Shown here: piece by piece, positions 56,151-64,000 of the stretch
How positions within the stretch are numbered: position 1 is the first letter of the stretch
Layout: every line of letters begins with the position of its first letter
DNA from: Patagioenas fasciata
Taxonomy: Eukaryota; Chordata; Aves; Columbiformes; Columbidae
Direction of reading: 5' to 3'
NCBI RefSeq assembly: GCF_037038585.1
Contig: NC_092520.1
Coordinates: 401,001-465,000 of the forward strand
Length of the DNA stretch: 64,000 nucleotides
The notes under the pieces: model-generated
Databases searched by the model: none
The model's input: the letters and a program-made list of their open reading frames with translations, nothing else
Told to the model about the DNA's origin: nothing
Made by a program: the position numbers and the translations under genes

Positions 56151-56499
56151 GGGGGGCTGTGGGACGCCGTGCGCACCGGGATGGCGGGTGGATCCGTGGG
56201 GACCGGGCTGCCCCCCCAGGGTGGGAGGGGCCATGGAGACCCCGGCCCCATCTCGGGTTCCTGGGGCTCCGGGACGGGGGACACGGGGCTGGGACCCCGA
56301 GCCCCCAGAGGCCCCTGCTGCACCGGGACCGGCCCCGGGGCTCCGGGACGCGCTGGGGGGAAGCGGAGCTTTGCCCCGCACGGCTTTGTGGGGCGGCCGC
56401 TCGGGACGGGGTTTGGAGCAGAGGCCCCGGGAGCCGTTCCCGCCCCCGGCCCGGCCCGGCGCTCGGGTGAGGGAGCGGCCCGGCTGGGGCAGCGCTGCC

Positions 56500-56562
56500 C
56501 GGGAGGAGGAGGAGGAGGAGGAGGAGGAAGAAGAGGAGGAGGCGGAGGAGGAGGAGCAGGAG
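56500..56562. repeat. (GAG)n run
   Basis: GGAGGAGGAGGAGGAGGAAG-type purine run. The flanking 56150-56500 and 56562-56830 are GC-rich unique sequence with no gene that I can support. Confidence 0.9.
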
Positions 56563-56834
56563 GATGGCGGCAGCTCCAGCCGCGGGGCAGCCGTGGGGCG
56601 GCGCGGGGCCGCGGGCTCTGCTGGGCGCGGGTCGGGAGGAACGGGCCCTGCTGAACGGGAGCGCTCCGGGCGGAGGGGAACAGCTGGGATTCCTTCGTTC
56701 TCCGTCCCAAAGGGGGGACCTGGCGGGACGGGCGGGCGGGGACACCGCGGCGCAGGGGGCAGAAACGACGGGAGCAGGAGCAGCGCGGTGCACACGGGCA
56801 AAGAGACCTGGGCAGTGGGGACAAGTGACTGCGG

Positions 56835-57000
56835 GGACACGCGGCGTGAGAAGGGGACACATGACATGAGAAAGGGACACACAGCGCGAGAAGGGGACAT
56901 GCTGCACGAGAAGGGGACTCACAGCACGAGAAGGGGACACGCGGCACAAGAAGGGGACACGCGGCACAAGAAGGGGACACATGGCACAAGAAGGGGACAC
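56835..57000. repeat. 20-bp minisatellite
   Basis: Eight units of GCACAAGAAGGGGACACGCG with AT-rich variants. Confidence 0.93.
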
Positions 57001-57079
57001 ACTGCAGAACCTGTGTGTGCTCACAGGGGAGGGGGTTCAAACCTCCCCATTGCCCAGGGATCCCTGCAGCCACCACCCC

Positions 57080-57350
57080 CTGCACCCAGGGGACAGCGGG
57101 GACAGCCCTGTGCCCAGGGGACAGCGGGGAATGTCCTGCACCCAGGAGTGCAGGACAATTGGATGCTGCAGGACAATTATGCCCAGGGGACAGTGGGGAA
57201 TGTCCTCCCCAAGGGACAGCAGGGACTGTCCTGCCCAAGGGGACAGCAGGGACAGCCCTGTGCCCAGGGGACAGCGGGGACTGTCCTGCCCAAAGGAACA
57301 GTGGGGAATGTCCTGTCCCTAAGGGACAGTGGGGACAGCTCTGTGTCCAG
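57080..57350. repeat. Minisatellite, CAGGGGACAGCGGGGA units
   Basis: About ten units of 24-30 bp (GCCCAGGGGACAGCGGGGA). 57351-57780 is unrepeated apart from a short (ACAG)5 run at about 57475; no gene recognised. Confidence 0.9.
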
Positions 57351-57779
57351 TGTCCCTCTCCTGCTGCCCGGTCTCCAATGGTACCTGGGTATGCGGCGAC
57401 GCTCACGAAAGGCAGATAGCAAAGTGTGTTATCCAGCTACCCCCACCAATAATTCCCGTCCGCTGGGGCTGGGCAGACAGACAGACAGACAGACACACCA
57501 TGGCAAACCAGCTCTGAGCCCCGTTCGACTGCTCCGCGCTCTCGGCTTCCCCAGGCGCCCGCTCGACGCAGCCGTTGGTCACCGGGCCCGCCGGGCAGCC
57601 TGGGCTTCAGCGCCCGGTCGTCCCCTGGTATTCGTGAAACACGCTGGGCAGACGGGGATTTCCACCCCGGGACCAGTTCAAATGGGCTTTTCATTGGTTT
57701 TCCACTGGGAAGCAACTCAATAGAGCTCAGAGACCAAACTGGAGCACTGGGGGAAGCTCTGGGTCTGCGCTCTCAGTGC

Positions 57780-57925
57780 TGAGGGTGGTGAGAGCCTGGG
57801 CAGGTACCCAGAGAGGTGGTGGCTGAACCATCCCTGGAGACATCCCAGGCCAGGCTGGACGGGGCTCTGAGCACCCTGAACTGGTGAAGATGTCCCTGTC
57901 ATGGCAGGGGGGGCACTGGGGGGCT
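57780..57925 (+). mobile_element. CR1 LINE 3' fragment
   Basis: Sense fragment with GGTGGTGGCTGAACCATCCC and GGCCAGGCTGGACGGGGCTC, matching the 3' part of the copy at 59240-59690. Confidence 0.8.
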
Positions 57926-58316
57926 GGGACGGTCCCTCCCACACGATCCAGCTGTAATTCTAGCAGCCGTTTCCGTCGCAGGATGCCGTGTTAACACCGT
58001 TCCTCCGAACCGCGTGGGGAAGCCTTTGCCGCCCCATCCCCAGGAGATCCCGGCGTGGAACCGGCTCTTCCCCCCGCTCCGAGCCCGGGCCCGGCGGGGT
58101 CTGGCTGCACCGCGGCTCCTCAGACCGAGGAGGTCCCGCGGGGACGGCACCGCTTCCCGGGGACACCGTCCTGTGGGTGCTGCTGGAGCACCGGGGATGT
58201 CCCCTGCACCTCCTGCTCCGGCCGGAGATGTCACCTCCCTGTCCTGGATATTCACCGCCCGTGCTGTCACCGCGGCGGAGACCAGAGACCTCGAGTGCAT
58301 CGCCCTTCGCTCAGTC

Positions 58317-58556
58317 TTAGAATCACTTGGGTTGGAAAAGCCCCTCAGGATCACCGAGTCCAACCATAACCCACCCTGTCCCTGGCCCCTGTCCTGAGAG
58401 CCTCATGTCCATCTGTCCAGCCCTCCAGGGATGGTGACTCCAGCACTGCCCTGGGCAGCCTGTTCCAATGCCCCACAGCCCTTTGGGGAAGAAATTGTTC
58501 CCACATCCAACCTCAACCTCCCCTGGCGCAACTTGAGGCCGTTTCCCTGCCACCTC
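58317..58556 (-). mobile_element. CR1 LINE 3' end, antisense
   Basis: Starts TTAGAATCACTTGGGTTGGA and contains CCAGCACTGCCCTGGGCAGC: the reverse complement of the younger CR1 subfamily seen at 43336. 57926-58316 and 58557-59235 are non-repetitive, with no supported gene. Confidence 0.92.
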
Positions 58557-59239
58557 CATCCCACCCAGGGCTGGAGTCCTGGGGGTTCTGTCCCGACCAC
58601 CGATGATCCCAAGACTTTATTTCTACTCTGCAGCTGAGATGGATTTGTGAGCGGTTCTGATCCGGGACCGTCCCCAGCCGAGTGGCACCGGGCACTCCCC
58701 ATTCCCCTTCCTCGCCTCATTTCCCTCCGCGGTGGCCACGGACGCTCAGAGATGCGGAGTCGCCGCTCCCCGAGGTGGCCGTGGATCCCCCCGCGTGGGT
58801 GTCCCTGTGACCGCTGGGGTCTGCGTCACCCGCTGCGGTCCCCGGTGCTGGCACTGCGGGTGCTGTTCAGGTGCGTCCCATAGCAGCTCCAGTGCTTCCC
58901 AGCGCCCCGGGGAAGCCGCTGTCCGGCTTCTGCAGCCGGGTCACATCCAGCTGCCCAGCTCCTGGTGCGCAGAGAAGCAGCTTTTGTCGATCTGCAGGTC
59001 CTGGCTGGGCAGGAGCTGCACCGAGGCCGACAGCCCCGTCCAGGGTGCAGCCCGTTCGCCGTGTGTGAGCTGCTGGAAAAACGGGCGGCTGGCTGCAAAT
59101 TCCTCAAAGCTGCTTTTGAGAAGATGGGAGGGATTTTACAGCGTTTGGTGACAAAGTGGAGCGGGAGGCAGCCCGGGGTCCGCGTTCTGTGTGTGCGGTG
59201 GGAAGGAGCGAGTCTGGGACAGTGTGTGTGTGCTGGGAC

Positions 59240-59690
59240 ACACATGGAGCTGCTGGAGAGGGGCCAGGGGAGCCCCAGGAATGACCCGAGGCTGGAACAG
59301 CTCTGCTGGGGGCAGGTGAGAGAGCTGGGGTGTTCAGCTGGAGAAGAGAAGCTCCGGGGAGACCTTAGTGCGGCCTTTCCGGACTGAAAAGGGGCCCATG
59401 AGAAAGATGGGGACAGACTTTAGAGCAGGGCCTGTTGTGACAGGACAAGGGGTGATGGGTTAAACTAAAGGAGGGAGATCCAGGCCGGACATGAGGGAGA
59501 AATTGTTGCCCTGAGGGTGGTGAGAGCCTGGCCCAGGTTGGGCAGAGAGGTGGTGGCTGAACCATCCCTGGAGACATCCCAGGCCAGGCTGGACGGGGCT
59601 CTGAGCACCCTGAGCTGTGAGGATGTCCCTGCTATGGCAGGAGTGGCATTTGGGGAGCTTTGACCACCCTGTCCAGCCCAACCCCCGTGA
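59240..59690 (+). mobile_element. CR1 LINE 3' end
   Basis: Sense CR1 with GGAGAAGAGAAGCTCCGGGG, GGGAGAAATTGTTGCCCTGA, ACCATCCCTGGAGACATCCC and CTGTGAGGATGTCCCTGCTA. A different, more diverged subfamily from the 43336 type. 59691-60360 is unique sequence with nothing recognised. Confidence 0.9.
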
Positions 59691-60369
59691 TCTCTGAGCA
59701 GCACGTCGCTCTGGTCCCTGCATCGTGACCCCATTTCCTGGCTGTGTCACTGTGCAGGGACAGCTCCCGGTCCCGGTCTCGTGAGGCTCCTCGTGCCGCT
59801 GAGCCAAGCTCCCGTCTGGGACCTTTGACCACGTCCGCCCTGGTGGCGCTTTGGCGCTCAATCCGGCACGGTGAACGCAGCGGATCCTCCCCTCGTGTCC
59901 CTGCTGGTGTGAAGATCCCCCGGAGCCAGCCCGGTGCGCACGCTCAGAACCCAGAGCCGGCGCCCTGCAGGGCCGCGGGGGATCACGGTGTAAGCAGCAT
60001 TTCCAGGAGCAGTTTGGGACACCGGCAGAGCAGCTCAGTCCCTGCTCAGCTCGGTGCTGCGCCCCGCGGCTCCCAGCCGGCAGAAAGGAGGAGGAACAGG
60101 TTTCTGGATCCTGGAGCTGCTGGTGGGGCGGCGAAGCTGCCGCCTCGTCAAACACGGTGACGCTAACGAAGGGAAGGATGGGGTTTAATTAGCAGGGAGG
60201 CCACTTGTTCCCCTCCCTCTCCTCTCGCTGCTCTGGGAGCTGGTTCAGCTCACGGAACCATCGGAAGAGGGCCTGGAGAGCAGAAAAGCCGTTTTCTGCC
60301 CCCAAACCCGCTGGGAGGGAGATGGAGGGCGGTGAGAGCCCCGCTCCGCTGGGCACCGCTCGGCGACCG

Positions 60370-60580
60370 TCCTGCTGCTGCTCCGGTCGCTGCTCCGGAT
60401 GCTGCTCCAGTCACTGCTCTGGTCGCTGCTCCGGTTGCTGCTCCAGTTGCTGCTCTGGATGCTGCTCCAGTCGCTGCTCTGGTTGCTTCTCCAGTCGCTG
60501 CTCCGGTTGCTGCTCTGGTCACTGCTGTGGTCACTGCTCTGGTTGCTGCTCCGGTTGCTGCTCCTCCAGCAGCGTCTGAG
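60370..60580. repeat. 12-21-bp GCTGCTCCGGTT minisatellite
   Basis: About 15 units of GTCGCTGCTCCGGTTGCTGC. It gives a Leu-rich or Ser-rich open frame depending on strand; not a gene. Confidence 0.92.
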
Positions 60581-61080
60581 CGAGCGGGAGCAGCCGGGTC
60601 CGTGTCTCTGCTCCGGGCAGATCAAACCACCCGCAGACCCTGACGGGCTCAGGTGGGATCCGGCAGTGGATCCACGATGAACGCCAGATCCCGAGAGCCC
60701 TGGGGACCCCGCGGCAGCTGGACAGGGACCTGCTGGAGGTCGCCTGGCTGCTCAGCCAAGTCAGGAATCATCAGCGCTTGGCCCAGCTCTGCCGGGTGCA
60801 AAGGGGGTGACAGGGGAGCCCTGGGCCGAGGTCCCAGCAGGACAGGGGGTTCCCGTGTGAAGATGCAGCCCCGGCGGGAGCATGAGCCCTAGAGATCTGC
60901 TGGGGTCCTGTAAAACCCCCCTTGGGGGTCCCGCACCCCCAGATCAGGGATCCTGCTCCTCCTCCCCAGCCCTGACCCCGATCCCCACCATCCTTCAGAT
61001 TTCAGCAGAGACACCTCCAGCACCAAAGCCCCCTGTGCTGGGCACACTGAGGCCAAACCGCCAATCCTGGGGCAGTTGTG
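60581..61080. other. Unique intergenic sequence, nothing identified
   Basis: No repeat, exon or signal recognised on either strand. Confidence 0.5.
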
Positions 61081-61084
61081 GGCC

Positions 61085-61533
61085 CCTCACACTGGGAAAG
61101 GCCTTGAGGTGCTGGAGCAAGTGGAGAGAAGGGAACAGAGCTGGTGAGGGGCTGGAGCACAAGTGTGATGGGAGCGGCTGAGGGACCTGGGGGTTCAGCT
61201 GGAGAACAGGAGCTGAGGGGAGACCTTCTGATCTCTGAACTGCCTGAAAGGAGCTTGGAGCCAGGGGGGTCGGGCTCTGCTCCCCAGGAACAAGCGCCAG
61301 GAGCAGAGGAAACGGCCTCAAGTTGCCCAGGGGAGGTTGAGGTTGGATGTGGGAACAATTTCTTCCCCAAAGGGCTGTGGGGCATTGGAACAGGCTGCCC
61401 AGGGCAGTGCTGGAGTCACCATCCCTGGAGGGCTGGACAGACGGACAGGAGGTTCTCAGGACAGGGGGCAGGGACAGGGCTGGGTTATGTTGGACTCGGA
61501 ATTTTCCCACCAAAATGACTGTGATTGTATGAC
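61085..61533 (+). mobile_element. CR1 LINE 3' end (younger subfamily)
   Basis: Third sense copy of the 43336/51655 subfamily, nearly identical to both through the GCCTGAAAGGAGCTTGGAGC and AACAGGCTGCCCAGGGCAGT blocks. Its tail ends TGACTGTGATTGTATGAC. Confidence 0.93.
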
Positions 61534-62505
61534 AGCCCCAGGAGCCTCTTCCCATGTCCCCCAGAAAGGGCTGTACAGGTAACACCCCCAGTGTGAGCAC
61601 TTTGCCCGAACCCCACCGAATTCCACCCGGACGAACCGGGACAGCCCTGCACGGGGCAGCGGGAACCAGCAGCTCTGACCTAACACAGCACGTTAGAGCG
61701 GGATGCTCGTTAGTGCAGAATCATCACCAGGGGCTCGCTGCCAGAGCTGGCCGGGGGTGGGGTGACGCTGCCGGCTGGACCAGATGGGTTTAAACCACAC
61801 AATTTTGGTTGTTGCGCCTCTGCTCCTCACCCAACACCCTCCTGCCGCTCCAGGAGCAGCGTGTCACCCGCCCCCTCACACCGTCCCTCCCACTCTGCCC
61901 CACAACAGCAGCTCAGTGTTGGAACCAGCACCTCTACAAAATCCTGCAGGAAAGGCCATTTGTTCAGCATAAATTCCCATGTCCTGGGTCCCCAGCCTGT
62001 GACAACGCGCTTGGACACCCTGTGTGTGAAAACACATGGTGGATTCCTCTTCAAATACAGATTTAAGCTCCCAGAGAAATGATCTTTGAAACCACCTCTG
62101 TCTGTGTCCGTTACCGCTAAGAGGCTTCAGGTTCTGACCCAAACTGTGCCGGATCTCCCGTCAGCCGCTGGGAGGGCGAGACACTGAGCCAGACTCGGTG
62201 CTGCGCTGGGAACCCCCCAAACTGCAGAAAGTGACCAAAAGCCGTCAGAGCATGTCCCCTCCTGCGATTCTACTGTGCCCCAGCTCCCACACATTAGAAG
62301 GGCTCCATCAACAGGACCTGAGCACATGTTTTCGCGGTCCGCACCCAAACTCCTCGTTTCTGAACAGAAAACCTGGAGGATCAGGTCGGGGTGCGTGTAA
62401 ATGTCACGTTTTCCTCCAGGGCTGCGCTGCTCCCGCCCTCCCCGCCCCGCGATGCGCCCGCACGCTGCGTTTACTGCGCGCTACACACAGCGGGCGCCTT
62501 TTTAC
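61534..62505. other. Intergenic sequence 3' of RPS11, nothing identified
   Basis: GC content falls compared with the rest of the window. I find no exon, RNA gene or repeat family here. Confidence 0.5.
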
Positions 62506-62511
62506 AAAAGT

Positions 62512-62517
62512 TTTATT
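62512..62517 (-). terminator. RPS11: RPS11 polyadenylation signal
   Basis: Plus TTTATT, minus AATAAA, only 29 bases from the stop codon, as is normal for a ribosomal-protein mRNA. Confidence 0.9.
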
Positions 62518-62545
62518 CGTCCTGCTGATCTTCTGTTGGCCGCTT

Positions 62546-63467
<922 letters not shown>

Positions 63468-63932
63468 CTGGGGACAAAGCGGGGACACGACAGCGATGAG
63501 GACGAGGAAACACACGCTGAGCAGCGGCAAAGCAGGTGGGAGATTTGGGGTGTAACTCACAGAGAACAGGGACTGGAGGGAGCGACCCAAGAGGACTGGC
63601 AGGGACAAGTGGCACCTGACGTGTCAGGGCAGCAGCACCTTCTGTTCTACTAATTTCTCCTTTTTCGCCCCCAAAATCAGCCCCAGCACACCCTGAGGGA
63701 CACTGTGGGACCCTGTGCTACCAGGTGCATGAGCTCTATTACTGCCAGGCTACAAAACTCCAGTTTCTACTACCAAACAAATTATTTTTCCCATTTTTTG
63801 AAGGTTTCTAAGCACACGGTGCCCCCTTCCCTAGAACCAACGCTCCCTGCTCTATCTGCCGCTGTATCGCGTCAACATCTGCACCCGCCCAGCACATCTG
63901 GAAGGAGCGCTGCCAGCCGCTGGTCCTGCCAC
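63468..63932 (-). other. RPS11 intron, AT-richer, nothing further identified
   Basis: Intron sequence between the coding exon at 63338-63467 and the upstream exon outside the window. No repeat seen. Confidence 0.6.
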
Positions 63933-64000
63933 CGGGCATCAGCGAAGCCGTGTGGCAGTGTCGTCAGAGCCCCCACCGCGGGCTCGGCAGACCATCGTGA
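63933..64000 (-). ncRNA. SNORD35: C/D box snoRNA, SNORD35-like (copy 2, cut by edge)
   Basis: In the next RPS11 intron upstream. The minus strand carries TCACGATGGTCTGCCGAG, then GACGACACTGCCACACGGCT, then D box CTGATGCC (CTGA at 63939-63942). The 3' half resembles mammalian U35 more closely than copy 1 does. The C box lies beyond the window. Confidence 0.82.

Noticed and set aside
56564-56869. ATG-GCG start after a GAG run, possible first exon of a gene
   Set aside because: The frame has no homology that I recognise, no clear donor, and no downstream exons before RPS11 on the other strand.
60250-60680. Leu-rich or Ser/Asn-rich frames suggesting a small membrane or silk-like protein
   Set aside because: They come from GCTGCTCCGGTT repeats; no signal peptide with cleavage context and no exon support.

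Overview
This is vertebrate nuclear DNA, almost certainly from a bird and most likely from a very GC-rich microchromosome or dot-chromosome segment. The basis is short multi-exon genes with GT-AG introns, several CR1 LINE 3' ends (the dominant avian interspersed repeat), extreme GC content, and tandem repeats that occupy roughly 25 kb of the 64 kb by my hand tally. I cannot name the species.

Layout from left to right: (1) 1-4500, minisatellites, a GC-rich patch with a possible first exon, a perfect 101-bp hairpin at 2149-2249, and an old CR1. (2) 4506-9819 (-), a short formin of the FHDC1 type, with a 1.9-kb 19-bp minisatellite directly upstream. (3) 13146-20090 (-), ARFIP2 (arfaptin-2), head-to-head with (4) 20201-21418 (+), TIMM10B, across a shared CpG-rich promoter. 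(5) 21440-29400, repeats only, dominated by a 4.6-kb array of 39/40-bp units. (6) 29401-33227 (-), CCKBR (gastrin/CCK-B receptor). (7) 34729-38752 (-), CNGA4 (olfactory cyclic-nucleotide channel subunit) with a repeat-built C-terminal tail. (8) about 40200-54700 (+), FHIP1B (FAM160A2), complete, with two upstream non-coding exons. (9) 54725-62510, minisatellites and CR1 copies with no gene I can support. (10) 62512-64000 (-), the last two coding exons of RPS11 with two U35-type C/D snoRNAs in neighbouring introns, the second cut by the window edge.

ARFIP2, TIMM10B, CCKBR, CNGA4 and FHIP1B are all neighbours on human 11p15.4, so this is a shuffled remnant of that block; RPS11 (human chromosome 19) and the FHDC1-type formin are not part of it. 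The genes are independent housekeeping or neuronal genes, not an operon or a joint system. I joined exons by hand and checked that phases close in every complete gene: 558, 344, 116, 436, 766 and 977 codons of protein.

I found no previously undescribed coding system. The most unusual signals are the perfect hairpin, the higher-order 39/40-bp array at a synteny break, the repeat-derived CNGA4 tail, a 23-bp repeat carrying X-box (RFX) consensus sites, the paired U35 snoRNAs, and minisatellites that start at splice donors.
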